The notes under the pieces are model-generated. The model saw only the letters and a program-made list of their open reading frames with translations. It was not told where the DNA came from and ran no database searches. From assembly GCF_014288055.1 (NCBI RefSeq), contig NZ_JACOPK010000006.1, positions 1 through 64,000 of the forward strand: a stretch of DNA of 64,000 nt, read 5' to 3'. The stretch comes from Agathobaculum hominis (GTDB lineage: Bacteria; Bacillota; Clostridia; Oscillospirales; Butyricicoccaceae). Shown piece by piece: positions 17,344 through 27,005 of this stretch (position 1 is the stretch's first letter; every line of letters begins with the position of its first letter). Position numbers and translations under genes: made by a program.

Positions 17344-18678
17344 ATGAAAAAACGAATTTTTATGCTGGCGGCGCTGGCTGCCGGTCTTGTGCTGTGCCTC
17401 GCCGCCTGCGGGGAAAACAACAGAGAACCGATCACCATTACCCTCTGGCACGTTTACGGCGGCGAGGTAAACTCGCCCATGAATACGCTGGTGGATGAGT
17501 TTAACCATACTGTCGGGCAGGAGCAGGGCATTCGTGTGCGGGTAGACAGCGTCAGCAACAGCGGCGTGATCCATGAAAACGTGCTGGCGGCCGCCTACAA
17601 GGACCCCGGCGCGCCCGCTTTGCCCGATCTGTTCGTGTCCTACCCCAAGACCGTGCTGGCCCTGCCGGATGAGAACATTCTGGCGGATTATCACGACTAT
17701 TTCACAGACGAAGAGCTGGATTCCTACCTTCCGGAATTTATTGAGGAAGGGACGGTCGATGATCGTCTGGTCATTCTGCCGCTGGCAAAATCCACGGAGA
17801 TCCTCTTTGTGAACAAGACGGCTTTCGACCGTTTTTCCGCCGAAACCGGCGCAGCTCTGGACGAGCTGTCCACCTGGGAGGGACTGTACGCGATGGCGGA
17901 GCGATATGCGGAATGGTCGGGCGGCAAGAGCTTTTTCGTCCACGATTACCACTTCAACTACTTTCAGGTGGGCGTGGAATCGCTGGGAGAGAGCTTTTTT
18001 GACAAGGACGGCATCGCCTTCGGTCCTGCGTTTACCCGCGCGTGGAAGCCTTACGCCAGAGCCGCGCTGACCGGCGGACTGTGGCTGGGCAGCGGCTACG
18101 CCACCGAACCGCTGCGCACCGGCGATGTGATCGCATCCGTTGCCTCGTCTGCCAGTGTGCTGTACTATTCCGACGTAGTGACCGATGAGAACAACCGCAC
18201 CGAAAAGGTCGAGATCATTTCGCTGCCCTGTCCTATCTTTGAGGGCGGAGAAAAGCTGGTCATGCAGCGCGGAACGGGAATCTGTACCGTGAAATCCACA
18301 CCGGAGCGCGAAAAAGCCTGCATGACCTTCCTCAAGTGGCTGACCGAGCCGAAGCGGAACGTGGATTTCGCTACCTCTCTCGGTTATATGCCGGTGACAA
18401 AAGAGGGCTTTGACCGCGACCTGCCTGCTGCTATTCAAACGCTGACAGATCCTATGTATGCTTCGCTGTATGAGGCCTTTCTGAAAACAAGGCAGGACTA
18501 TACGTTCTATGTGCCGCCCCAGCGGGAGGACTATCTGTCTCTGGAGACCCGCTTTGAAAAAACGGCGCGTCTGCGTCTGGCGGCCGGGCGGGCACAGTAT
18601 CAGCAGCAGGGCGCGGCAGCACTGGATACGCTGATGGAAACCACGCTGGAGGAGCTCCGGAAAAGCTATGACAGATAA
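17344..18678 (+). CDS. Extracellular solute-binding lipoprotein 2
   Basis: A 444-residue paralogue of the divergent lipoprotein at 15705. The lipobox is LAAC. Shared blocks are ITLWHVYGGEVNSPMNTLVDEFN, LPDLFVSYP, the LAKSTEILFVNKTAFDRFS segment and FLKWLTEPKRNVDFATSLGYMPV. The ATG at 17344 follows GAAAGGAAAGAGG. The downstream regulator begins 19 nt after its stop. Again no transporter membrane subunits are nearby. Confidence 0.88.
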   Translation: MKKRIFMLAALAAGLVLCLAACGENNREPITITLWHVYGGEVNSPMNTLVDEFNHTVGQEQGIRVRVDSVSNSGVIHENVLAAAYKDPGAPALPDLFVSYPKTVLALPDENILADYHDYFTDEELDSYLPEFIEEGTVDDRLVILPLAKSTEILFVNKTAFDRFSAETGAALDELSTWEGLYAMAERYAEWSGGKSFFVHDYHFNYFQVGVESLGESFFDKDGIAFGPAFTRAWKPYARAALTGGLWLGSGYATEPLRTGDVIASVASSASVLYYSDVVTDENNRTEKVEIISLPCPIFEGGEKLVMQRGTGICTVKSTPEREKACMTFLKWLTEPKRNVDFATSLGYMPVTKEGFDRDLPAAIQTLTDPMYASLYEAFLKTRQDYTFYVPPQREDYLSLETRFEKTARLRLAAGRAQYQQQGAAALDTLMETTLEELRKSYDR

Positions 18679-18697
18679 CAGGAAAGGGGGAATTCTC

Positions 18698-20278
18698 ATG
18701 CTGCGGAGCAGGCGTCTGGCCAAAACGGATATTCCGGCGGGTAACCGCAGCATCGGCAGAAGTCTGGTGCTGTACTGGCTGTGCATGGCGCTGGCGATGC
18801 TGGCTGCCGCGCTGCTCCTGCTGAGCGTAACGGGTGTTCTCTCCCGCACAGCGCGTCAGTTTGGAGAAACGGCGGCGTTGCAGCAGAATAACAACGCTGC
18901 GCTCTTCACCGCGCAGATGGATGCGCTCTCCGCGCAGGGCATTGAGCTTTCTGAAACGGTCAGCGGAGAACTGGAGCGCTTTCTTGCCAGCCGCAGTCTC
19001 TCCTTCGATGCGCTGAATGACGATCCGGCCCTTATCGCAGAGCTGGAGACCGCGCTGATCCCTTCGCTGGAGACCACTATGGCGGGGAGCACCTGCAGCG
19101 GCGTGTATTTCTGTCTGGATGCTACAGCCAATACATCGCTGCCGCAGTCTAAAACCTCCCGCATGGGAGTGTATCTGCGCTATTCCGGTCTGCGCTCTGC
19201 CCATCCGAGCGGCAGTACAGCCTGCTTCCGGGGAACGGTGGATGCTGCACGGGCAAACGGCCTGCAGCTGCACAACCGCTGGAATCCGGAGCTTGACACG
19301 TCTCTGATCCCCGGCTACCGGCAGGTCATGACGTGGGAGGGCGACCGGCTTTCCGGAGGCTGTCTCTGGACAGAGCGGGTGCCGCTGCTGGATACCTGGG
19401 AGAATGTGACGCTGCTGTGCGTCCCTGTGCGGGACGGGAGCGGAACGGTGCGCGGTGTCTGCGGTATGGAGCTGAGCGAGCTCTACTTCGGACTGTCTCA
19501 CAGCACGGTCTCCGGCCCTTACGGCAGCTTTGTGATGCTGCTGGCGCCCATGAACGGGGATACCCTGCTTCTGGACAAGGCCATGCTGGGCAGCACGGAG
19601 GGAACGAATCTGTCGGCCTCGGGCGAGATGAAGATTCGCGGCGGCCGGGACTACGATACCTTTATATGGAACGATACGGCCTATCTCGGCAAGTATCAGA
19701 TCATCCCCGGACGGCTGGCGGACGGCTATCCGCTGGCGGCAGTAACGCTGGTGCCGGAGAGCGGATACCGCAACCGGGCGCAGAGTGCCCGCATCGGCTG
19801 GGTGCTGGGTTCCCTCGGCTTTCTGGTGGGGATGCTGGCGCTGGCCGCCGCACTTTCCCGCCGCTTTTCCATGCCGATCACGCAGGGCTTTGCCGCAGCC
19901 AGAAGTCAGGAGCAGGACTGGCAGCCTACGGGCATTCGGGAGATCGACGAGCTGACGGCCTATTTTCACAGCCGTCTGCGGGAGAGACCGTCCGAGGATG
20001 CCCTGCCGTGGCAGGTGGAAAGCCTTGTGTCCGAGCTGATCGACCGGGCGAAGGGACTGACCGGTACGGAGCGCGTGATCCTGCGCTACTATGCCGAGGG
20101 CTATGCGGTCAAGGATATTTCCGGTCTGCTGTTTATCAGCGTGGGCACTGTAAAGGGGCATAACAGCCATATCTACAGTAAGCTGGGCGTGAATTCCTAC
20201 GACAGCCTGAAGGCATATCTGGATGTTCTCCGGCGCTGTGAGCGGCTGGAGGAGCTGCTTCAGGGCGGCGGTAAATAA
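18698..20278 (+). CDS. Membrane-spanning LuxR-type regulator 2
   Basis: A 526-residue receptor. TM1 is at about residues 18-45, followed by a large extracellular Cache-like region, TM2 (around LGSLGFLVGMLALAAAL), a short linker and a LuxR HTH (about 453-508: LTGTERVILRYYAEGYAVKD... VGTVKGHNSHIYSKLGV). The start is ATG 18698 behind AGGAAAGGGGG; an upstream ATG at 18668 overlaps the lipoprotein stop and has no ribosome binding site. It lacks the long coiled coil of regulator 1. It forms a two-gene unit with lipoprotein 2. Confidence 0.85.
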   Translation: MLRSRRLAKTDIPAGNRSIGRSLVLYWLCMALAMLAAALLLLSVTGVLSRTARQFGETAALQQNNNAALFTAQMDALSAQGIELSETVSGELERFLASRSLSFDALNDDPALIAELETALIPSLETTMAGSTCSGVYFCLDATANTSLPQSKTSRMGVYLRYSGLRSAHPSGSTACFRGTVDAARANGLQLHNRWNPELDTSLIPGYRQVMTWEGDRLSGGCLWTERVPLLDTWENVTLLCVPVRDGSGTVRGVCGMELSELYFGLSHSTVSGPYGSFVMLLAPMNGDTLLLDKAMLGSTEGTNLSASGEMKIRGGRDYDTFIWNDTAYLGKYQIIPGRLADGYPLAAVTLVPESGYRNRAQSARIGWVLGSLGFLVGMLALAAALSRRFSMPITQGFAAARSQEQDWQPTGIREIDELTAYFHSRLRERPSEDALPWQVESLVSELIDRAKGLTGTERVILRYYAEGYAVKDISGLLFISVGTVKGHNSHIYSKLGVNSYDSLKAYLDVLRRCERLEELLQGGGK

Positions 20279-20298
20279 AGGAAGAAAGCTCCTGTGCG

Positions 20299-20326
20299 GA
20301 AACCGAGGCATATGTCCTCGGTTTTT
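20299..20326 (+). terminator. Terminator after LuxR regulator 2
   Basis: AAACCGAGG pairs with CCTCGGTTT, followed by a T run. Confidence 0.9.
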
Positions 20327-20410
20327 GTGCGTTTGCGCGGAAATCCGGGCTGTTTTCTCTTTGTTGAAAACACCCAAAAGGTGATGCCTGTGTTTGTGCA
20401 TTCCGTCTAT

Positions 20411-20470
20411 GCCTGAGTCATGTTTTGGCGTTTTTGCCCCAAAACCATGACTCAGGCCTATATTTTTTTC
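20411..20470 (+). promoter_or_regulatory. Long hairpin plus T run before the envelope operon
   Basis: GCCTGAGTCATG...TTTTGG pairs with CCAAAA...CATGACTCAGGC, followed by TATATTTTTTTCC. A T run after a stem 70 nt upstream of a start codon fits either a second terminator for the previous unit or an attenuator for the operon. Confidence 0.6.
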
Positions 20471-20541
20471 CTGTAAAAACTGATATGAATAAATCATCAA
20501 AGCCGCGATTGGAAGAACTGCCGGAGAGGAGGGACGGATAC

Positions 20542-20967
20542 ATGAAGCGGGTCGTGAAGGAGGCAATGGGAGACTGCTCCACTGTTGAGGAGTTTCGCTT
20601 TCTCGTTCGCTGTCAGGAATGCAGCGGAATATGGCACAGTACTCCCATCCGCTTTTCCAAAGCCGGCGCGGAGCCGGAGCCGGAGGGGATGCGCACGATC
20701 TTCCGCACGCTCTACGAGCGGGAACGGGAGGCCGCCCGGGAAATGGCCGCGGCGGAGGCCGCAGAGATTTTCAACTATTGTCCGGTCTGCGGCAGGCTGG
20801 TGTGCGACCGATGCTTTCTGATCTGCGAGGATCTGGATCTGTGCATTGCCTGTGCGAACAAGCTGCGGGTGCGCGGCAGAATTGTGGCAGGTGAGACCTC
20901 GGATGCACGGGAGCCTCCTGCCGGGGCGGACGGAAAAATTACAACAGAAGGAGATGGAACCATATGA
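20542..20967 (+). CDS. Small zinc-ribbon protein
   Basis: A 141-residue cytoplasmic protein with cysteine pairs CQEC, CPVCGRLVCDRC and CIAC, consistent with one or two zinc-binding knuckles. A charged helix (YEREREAAREMAAAEAAE) lies between them. The ATG at 20542 follows GAGAGGAGGGA; earlier in-frame ATGs lack a good site, and one lies inside the upstream hairpin. Its stop overlaps the next start by 4 bp, so translation is coupled to the SLH protein. Function unknown. Confidence 0.75.
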   Translation: MKRVVKEAMGDCSTVEEFRFLVRCQECSGIWHSTPIRFSKAGAEPEPEGMRTIFRTLYEREREAAREMAAAEAAEIFNYCPVCGRLVCDRCFLICEDLDLCIACANKLRVRGRIVAGETSDAREPPAGADGKITTEGDGTI

Positions 20968-23042
20968 ACATGAGGAAACGAAAGAATGCAGGGAGACTGT
21001 TGAGTCGTCTGCTCTGTCTTGTGACAGCGATGGGAATGCTTGTTCCTATGGCATTGGCAGATGAGTTGGGCAAGGTGCCGGGCAGTTCCGACACAAACAC
21101 GTATGAAAAAGCAGACATCAAAGTGGAGATTTCGGTCGTGAAACATGTCCAGCAAACCGGCACGGAAACACCTCCCGCTGAGACCTTTGAATTTGAAGTG
21201 GAGGACACGGCTCGGGATGAGAAGCATCCCCTTTCCTACTACGGTATTGGTGTGGAGAAATTGAAGCTGTCCACGACCGGGGCCGGCGATGTGGAGAAAA
21301 CGTTCTCTTTCAAAGTCTCGTGGACAAATGATTATACCGCCTATCACTGGGATGCCGTCCCCAAGTCCGGCACGGATACAGTCGCCTGGTACAGCAAGAC
21401 CTTCCTGCTCAGGGAGAAGAATGACGGCAAACCGGGATGGAACTATTCTAATGAGGAATATGCGCTGACTTTCTGGTATGACATTGAATATGGCTCAATG
21501 GATCTAAATATCCATGTTCCCGGAAATGATGTGTATTACAGAAAAGCGGAGTTTACCAACACCTATACATACAGCGAGACCCGATATGAGCTCCCCTTCA
21601 CCAAGACAGTGAAGCTGGGCGGCAGCGCCGCTCCCGGACGGGAGACCTTCGAGCTGGAGATCTTCGATGTCGGCGTCGGAAGCATGGAGGAGCACGCGAA
21701 GGAACTTTATACGGCTGCTGTCACCACCAACGGCGCGGGCGATTACGATGGCAAACTGGTCATTTCCGGACCGGCGGATCAGGTGCGTGATCTGGTCTGC
21801 GAGGGCTTCTATGTCAGGGAAAAGAACGCAGGAGGCGCCAACTGGACGTATGACGACGCGGTATGGCACATCCTGCCGGAGCGAACCGGCTATATCGTAG
21901 ATGTAGATGCGCCGCTTGTCAATAATCCGCCTGCTGATACGCAGCCGGAGACGGACGCGAATGAATACCGCCTTGTCATCCACGCCACAAAGCGGGAGGA
22001 AAGCGAAAACGGTGTCTATTATGTGGATTCCGAGGCACCGGCGGACAAGATGACCTTCATCAACACCTACACCCGCAGCTCCGGCGGCGGTGGCGGCGGC
22101 TCCAGCAGCGCGTCCATCACGGTAAACAAGACCGACGCTCTGGGCAAGCCCCTTGCCGGCGCATCCTTCGTGCTGAAGGACAGCCGGGGGCGGGAGGCCT
22201 ATCAGGCCACCTCGAACGCCAGCGGCATCGTGCGCTTCACCAAGGTCGACAGCGGCACCTATACGCTGCTGGAAAAGGCGGCTCCGGAGGGTTATGTGAC
22301 CTCGGACAAGACTTATGAGCTGACCGTCAGCGGTTCCCGTGTCACGATGGATGGCAAGACCTATTCTCCTGTGACCTTCGTCAACCGCAGGGCGGCGGAG
22401 CTGAACCGGCGCGACCACTACGCCTTTCTGGTTGGCTACGCCGACGGCACCTTCGGACCGGAGCGCAACATGACCCGCGCCGAGGTGACCACCATGTTCG
22501 CCCGCCTGCTGACCGAGCAGATCGAGGCGGATAAGACCTATTCCAGCACCTTCAACGATGTGGCGAAGGACTGCTGGGCGGCCAACTACATCGGCTATAT
22601 GCAGCAGTTCGGCATCGTCACCGGATATGAGGACGGCAGCTTCCGTCCCGACGCTCCAGTGACCCGCGCTGAGTTCGCCGCCATTGCCAGCCGCTTTGAA
22701 AAGCTGACTCAGGGCAGCGCGAGCTTCACCGACGTGCCGGACACCCACTGGGCAGTCAAATATATCAACTTTGCAGCCACCCGCGGCTGGGTCACCGGCT
22801 ATGAGGACGGAACCTTTAAGCCGGAGCACTCCATCACCCGCGCCGAGGTAGCGGCGGTCACCTGCCGTCTGCTGGAACGCAGCGCGGATCAGACCTATAT
22901 CCGCAGCCATATCGGTGAGCTTCGAACCTTTGCGGACGTGACCGAGAGCCACTGGGCATACTGGTACGCCATGGAGGCCGCCAACGGTCATGACTACACC
23001 AAATCCGGCGGCAGCGAAAACTGGAGCCGCACTCATCGATAA
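20964..23042 (+). CDS. S-layer-homology surface protein with pilin-like domains
   Basis: A 692-residue exported protein. Order: signal peptide (to about residue 32), two Spy0128/FctA-like pilin repeats (ETFEFEV... and ETFELEI... blocks ending near FTNTYT and FINTYT), a Gly/Ser linker, a SpaA/prealbumin-like domain (SITVNKTDALGKPLAGASF ... LLEKAAPEGYV), then three SLH domains (about 485-680). SLH domains bind pyruvylated secondary wall polymer, so it is non-covalently wall bound. Start ATG 20964 overlaps the preceding stop. Confidence 0.9.
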   Translation: MNMRKRKNAGRLLSRLLCLVTAMGMLVPMALADELGKVPGSSDTNTYEKADIKVEISVVKHVQQTGTETPPAETFEFEVEDTARDEKHPLSYYGIGVEKLKLSTTGAGDVEKTFSFKVSWTNDYTAYHWDAVPKSGTDTVAWYSKTFLLREKNDGKPGWNYSNEEYALTFWYDIEYGSMDLNIHVPGNDVYYRKAEFTNTYTYSETRYELPFTKTVKLGGSAAPGRETFELEIFDVGVGSMEEHAKELYTAAVTTNGAGDYDGKLVISGPADQVRDLVCEGFYVREKNAGGANWTYDDAVWHILPERTGYIVDVDAPLVNNPPADTQPETDANEYRLVIHATKREESENGVYYVDSEAPADKMTFINTYTRSSGGGGGGSSSASITVNKTDALGKPLAGASFVLKDSRGREAYQATSNASGIVRFTKVDSGTYTLLEKAAPEGYVTSDKTYELTVSGSRVTMDGKTYSPVTFVNRRAAELNRRDHYAFLVGYADGTFGPERNMTRAEVTTMFARLLTEQIEADKTYSSTFNDVAKDCWAANYIGYMQQFGIVTGYEDGSFRPDAPVTRAEFAAIASRFEKLTQGSASFTDVPDTHWAVKYINFAATRGWVTGYEDGTFKPEHSITRAEVAAVTCRLLERSADQTYIRSHIGELRTFADVTESHWAYWYAMEAANGHDYTKSGGSENWSRTHR

Positions 23043-23046
23043 CAGT

Positions 23047-23077
23047 TTTGATGCTTTCGGGCGATTCGTGTTCTGCG
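23047..23077 (+). repeat. Degraded copy of dispersed repeat family 1
   Basis: TTTTGATG joined to CTTTCGGGCGATTCGTGTTC, then TGCG, matches 57842-57849 and 57881-57904 with the middle deleted. It lies directly after the SLH gene stop, inside the element. Confidence 0.6.
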
Positions 23078-23184
23078 TCAGTCGGAGCAGCGAAACCCTT
23101 CGGCAGCCTCACAAATGATGCGAGAAAGGAGGACGCCATGCAGCTGTCTGCCGGTCACGGCGCCGGATGCATGGGGATAACGCT

Positions 23185-24489
23185 ATGGGCAGAAAATATC
23201 TTACGCTGGCGTCGGCGCTGCTGCTGGCACTCTGTCTGAACGCCTGCGGCAGCCGGCCGGGCACGGTCCCTCCTCCTTCCGGAGGCGGTGAAGGAGAAGG
23301 CAGTCCGCTGCTGACGCCTGCATCGCCTGACGACTGCTACTGGACCGCCGTGCGGCATGAGTCCTACAATCCCTCCTTTGACCGTACGGAGGTCAGCACC
23401 ATGCCTACGGAAAAATGGTGGGCGGACCTCTACCTTAATGAGGACGGAACAGCGCTGTTCCGAGAGGTGCTGGGCTTTGGCTATGCCTCCTACCTGATAA
23501 ACGTCGAATGGTGGCTGGGAGCGGACAATGTCCTGCGGCTGACCGGAGAGGATTATGACGGAGAGCTCGTCACCATGGATGGACGCATGGAAAAGGATCG
23601 TTCCGTGATGCTGGAGACCCCTTACGGAGACCGGTTTTATTTTGAACCGGCGCAGAAGCCGGATTCCGGCGGAGCGCTCTGCATCGCAGATCTGGAAGGG
23701 ACCTGGCGGATGACCGGCGGCGAGCCCGGTGCCGGGGAGAAGCACATGGCTTCTCTGCTGAACATCGAGCGCCGGTGGTCTGACGGCGAGGAAGGCGGCT
23801 ATATCCTGCGGGCGGAGTATTACAGCGCCCGCCTGCTGGATACGGATACGCCGCAATACGAGACACAGAAGGAGCTGCTGGTGGAAAAACGGGAGGAGGC
23901 TCTGTCGGACGGCTTTTCCGGCGAACCATGGTCGGCACGGCTGTTTTCCGAGGAGTCCGGCGCAGAGTATCTTGCGGCGCTGACAGAGCGGAACACCCTG
24001 CACCTCCGGCGCTCTGATGCCCCGGACGGCCCGCAGACAGTCTACACACGCTCGGACAGCTTTCTGCCGGAGACGCTGACGCTGACTCTGGCGGACGAGC
24101 CGGACGATGCGCTGATATTTTACTGGCGGGATCCGCCTGCGGAGGTCGCGCAGCCGCTGGAGGCGCTCCCCATGACCGCACTGGAAAAGGGCGGTCAGAA
24201 CAGAATCCTGCTGGTGGGGCGCTGGTACGAGACGGATATCCAGTTCTGCACAGGCAGTGCCGAGCAGAATGCGGACGGCACGCTGGGAGAATGGATCACG
24301 GATACGGTGCTGTATGAGGGTACGCTCGGGATTGACGAGCCGCAGTGGTTCTCGCTTTCCATCCCGGAGAAGAACGCAAGGCTGTGCCTGTTTATGAAGC
24401 GGCCGTGGGACGAGAGCTGGTTTACCTGGCCCATCACGGATCAGGATCCGTTCCTTGTGAGCGGAAACACCTTCCTGACGGAGACGTAA
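23185..24489 (+). CDS. Lipoprotein of unknown function
   Basis: A 434-residue lipoprotein: MGRKYLTLASALLLALCLNAC signal with lipobox LNAC, then a Gly/Pro-rich linker and a mature part rich in Trp and acidic residues. No known domain was recognised. The ATG at 23185 puts the lipobox at the right distance; an in-frame ATG six codons earlier (23167) is possible. It is part of the same-direction run from 20542 to 32516. Confidence 0.78.
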   Translation: MGRKYLTLASALLLALCLNACGSRPGTVPPPSGGGEGEGSPLLTPASPDDCYWTAVRHESYNPSFDRTEVSTMPTEKWWADLYLNEDGTALFREVLGFGYASYLINVEWWLGADNVLRLTGEDYDGELVTMDGRMEKDRSVMLETPYGDRFYFEPAQKPDSGGALCIADLEGTWRMTGGEPGAGEKHMASLLNIERRWSDGEEGGYILRAEYYSARLLDTDTPQYETQKELLVEKREEALSDGFSGEPWSARLFSEESGAEYLAALTERNTLHLRRSDAPDGPQTVYTRSDSFLPETLTLTLADEPDDALIFYWRDPPAEVAQPLEALPMTALEKGGQNRILLVGRWYETDIQFCTGSAEQNADGTLGEWITDTVLYEGTLGIDEPQWFSLSIPEKNARLCLFMKRPWDESWFTWPITDQDPFLVSGNTFLTET

Positions 24490-24611
24490 CAGCGGTTTGC
24501 AGCCCCGGCGGCGGAGCAGCAGTCATTGATTGGAGAAAAACGATTTCAGGGCAGTGCCGCCGCAGCTTTCACTGTGCGGTGTTGCCCAAGATAAAAAAGG
24601 AGACGAAGATT

Positions 24612-26039
24612 ATGGGACTTATCAAAGCGGCATTGGGCGCAGCAGGCGGCGTGATGGCCGACCAGTGGAAGGAATACTTTTACTGCGAGGCGATCCCCGC
24701 GGATGTGCTGGCGGTGAAGGGGCAGAAAAAGGTAACGGGACGCTCGAGCAACAGGCGCGGCGACGACAACATCATCACCAATGGCAGCGTGATCGCCGTT
24801 GCGGACGGACAGTGCATGCTCATCGTAGAGCAGGGCAAGGTGGTCGATGTATGCGCCGAGCCGGGCGAATACACCTATGATATGTCCACGGAGCCGAGTA
24901 TCTTCTCCGGCGATCTGGGCGACAGCGTGAAGAGCGTCTTTCGGAACATCGGCAAGCGCTTTACCTTCGGCGGCGAGGCCCCAAAGGATCAGCGCATCTA
25001 CTACTTTAATACCAAGGAGCTGACGGGCAACAAGTACGGCACCCCCAGTCCTGTTCCCTTCCGCGTAGTGGACCAGCGTGCGGGCATTGATCTCGATATC
25101 GGTATCCGCTGCTTCGGTGAGTACAGCATCCGGCTGAAAAATCCGCTGCTGTTCTACACCAACGTCTGCGGCAATGTCAGCGAGGAATACAAGACCGAGA
25201 ATATCGCAGGCCAGATGAAAACCGAGCTGCTGACTGCGCTCCAGCCTGCGTTTGCAAAGATCAGCGAGATGGGCATCCGCTACTCCGCTCTGCCCGGTCA
25301 CACGCTGGAGCTGGCGGACGCGCTCAACGAGCAGCTGTCCGGCAAGTGGCGCGACCTGCGCGGCATGGAGATCGTCTCCTTCGGCGTTTCCAGCGTGAAG
25401 GCGAACGAGGAAGACGAGCAGATGATCAAGGAGCTGCAGCGCAATGCAGCTTTCATGGACCCCACCCGCGCGGCAGCGCACCTTGTCGGATCGCAGGGTG
25501 AGGCGATGAAGGCAGCAGCCGCCAACACCGGCGCGGGCCCCGCCATGGCCTTCATGGGAATGGGCATGGCCGGTCAGGCCGGCGGCATGAACGCACAGAA
25601 CCTCTTCCAGATGGGTCAGCAGCAACAGCAGATGCAGCAGGCGGCGCAGCCTGCTCCCGCTCCGGCGGTGCAGGACTGGACCTGCTCGTGCGGCCAGGGC
25701 GGCATCACCGGCAACTTCTGTCCCAACTGCGGCAGCAAAAAGCCCGAGCCGAAGTCCGACGCGGACAGCTGGACGTGCTCCTGCGGTGCCACTGTCAACG
25801 GAAAGTTCTGCCCCGAATGCGGCAGTCCCAGACCGGCGCCTGCCGTCGAGGGCTGGACCTGCTCGTGCGGCGCGGTGAACAAGGGTAAGTTCTGCTCGGA
25901 GTGCGGCGCGAAAAAGCCTGCCGGCGTACCTCAGTATAAGTGTGACAAGTGCGGCTGGGAGCCGGCTGACCCGCGGCATCCCCCGAAATTCTGCCCCGAG
26001 TGCGGCGATCCCTTTGACGATGGGGATATCGTGGGATGA
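24612..26039 (+). CDS. SPFH-domain protein with four C-terminal zinc ribbons
   Basis: A 475-residue protein of the SPFH/band-7 group sometimes labelled virion core protein. The SPFH part runs from about residue 15 to 270 (QRAGIDLDIGIRCFGEYSIR...). Then comes a Gly/Met/Gln-rich linker and four CxC/CxxC zinc ribbons: CSCGQGGITGNFCPNC, CSCGATVNGKFCPEC, CSCGAVNKGKFCSEC and CDKCGWE...FCPEC. There is no signal peptide. SPFH proteins scaffold membrane microdomains. It starts at ATG 24612 behind AAAAGGAGACG. Related clusters often combine SPFH, zinc ribbon, TM2 and TPM proteins, as here. Confidence 0.88.
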   Translation: MGLIKAALGAAGGVMADQWKEYFYCEAIPADVLAVKGQKKVTGRSSNRRGDDNIITNGSVIAVADGQCMLIVEQGKVVDVCAEPGEYTYDMSTEPSIFSGDLGDSVKSVFRNIGKRFTFGGEAPKDQRIYYFNTKELTGNKYGTPSPVPFRVVDQRAGIDLDIGIRCFGEYSIRLKNPLLFYTNVCGNVSEEYKTENIAGQMKTELLTALQPAFAKISEMGIRYSALPGHTLELADALNEQLSGKWRDLRGMEIVSFGVSSVKANEEDEQMIKELQRNAAFMDPTRAAAHLVGSQGEAMKAAAANTGAGPAMAFMGMGMAGQAGGMNAQNLFQMGQQQQQMQQAAQPAPAPAVQDWTCSCGQGGITGNFCPNCGSKKPEPKSDADSWTCSCGATVNGKFCPECGSPRPAPAVEGWTCSCGAVNKGKFCSECGAKKPAGVPQYKCDKCGWEPADPRHPPKFCPECGDPFDDGDIVG

Positions 26040-26203
26040 AGCACCGGCTCTGGATCTTTCTGGCGGGCATGCTGGCCGGACTCATTCTTTCCGGGAGCTA
26101 TAAGCACTTTGTCACCGATCGGATCATGGACTGGGGCGGCATGGAAAACCCGGATGCGTACCGGGCGGAGGAAACGCTGACCCGCTTCAGCTGGAAGCAG
26201 TAA
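26036..26203 (+). CDS. Small single-pass membrane protein (55 residues)
   Basis: ATG at 26036 overlaps the SPFH stop (ATGA). The product is one hydrophobic helix (LWIFLAGMLAGLILSG) followed by a short hydrophilic tail ending FSWKQ. Tight coupling with the SPFH gene suggests a membrane partner for it (inference). Confidence 0.7.
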   Translation: MKHRLWIFLAGMLAGLILSGSYKHFVTDRIMDWGGMENPDAYRAEETLTRFSWKQ

Positions 26204-26275
26204 TCACAGCGCACGCCTGCTCTGCACAGGGAAGGCGAAGCAAAAAAACAGGACACAGTAGAGGAGGAAAAGATT

Positions 26276-26932
26276 ATGGCAAATCTGACTGGAAATTTGA
26301 AGGACTCTATGACCGCAACCTTTCCCCGCGAATTCGATATTCCCAACGCGATGACGCTCGGGGAGATCTATGACAGGCTGAACGAGCGCGCTTCGGCGTT
26401 CCAGATGCCGTTTTCCGTCAAGGGCGGCGTCCCCGGCGAGCGCATCGTTTTCGCAAAGGAGCCGAATCTGGATGTTACCATCTGGCTTCACGTCAAGAAC
26501 GGCACGCACATCAAGATCACGCCGGTCACGCAGAGCAGCAGCGCTACGATCAACGGCATCGACGTCGGCAAAAACAGCGTTATGCGCAAGGGCATCAAGG
26601 GTGTCGCGAGCAGACCGATGCTGCAGGGACAGTACATCGACGGTGTGACCGACACCATCAAAAAGATCCTTGCCGGCGAGACGGTCGCGGACTATGTGGC
26701 GCCGGCAGTCGCGCCCGGCGCGGACAAGCCCTTGAACTGGCTGACGCTCCTGCTGCTGTGCATCTTCGTCGGCGGTGCCGGAATTCATCGCTTCTATGCA
26801 GGCAAGATCGGCACGGGCGTGCTCTATCTGTTCACCGGCGGTCTGTTCGGCATCGGCTGGCTCGTGGATCTTATCAAGATCGCTACCGGAAAATTTACGG
26901 ACAAGAACGGCAATGTGATCCAGAAAAGCTGA
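26276..26932 (+). CDS. TM2-domain protein
   Basis: A 218-residue protein with a soluble N-terminal domain (about 1-130) and a C-terminal TM2 domain: two helices around GGAGIHRFYAGKIGTGVLYLFT, the DRF-type motif being HRF here, then GWLVDLIKIATG. Preceded by GAGGAGG. Lies 73 nt after the small membrane protein. TM2 proteins are widespread and poorly understood. Confidence 0.88.
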   Translation: MANLTGNLKDSMTATFPREFDIPNAMTLGEIYDRLNERASAFQMPFSVKGGVPGERIVFAKEPNLDVTIWLHVKNGTHIKITPVTQSSSATINGIDVGKNSVMRKGIKGVASRPMLQGQYIDGVTDTIKKILAGETVADYVAPAVAPGADKPLNWLTLLLLCIFVGGAGIHRFYAGKIGTGVLYLFTGGLFGIGWLVDLIKIATGKFTDKNGNVIQKS

Positions 26933-27005
26933 GCGGCGCGGCCGTGAAGGATGCTGGGCACGAAACACAGCGGTTTGATATAACCGACGGTAAAAGGAGT
27001 CAGAA

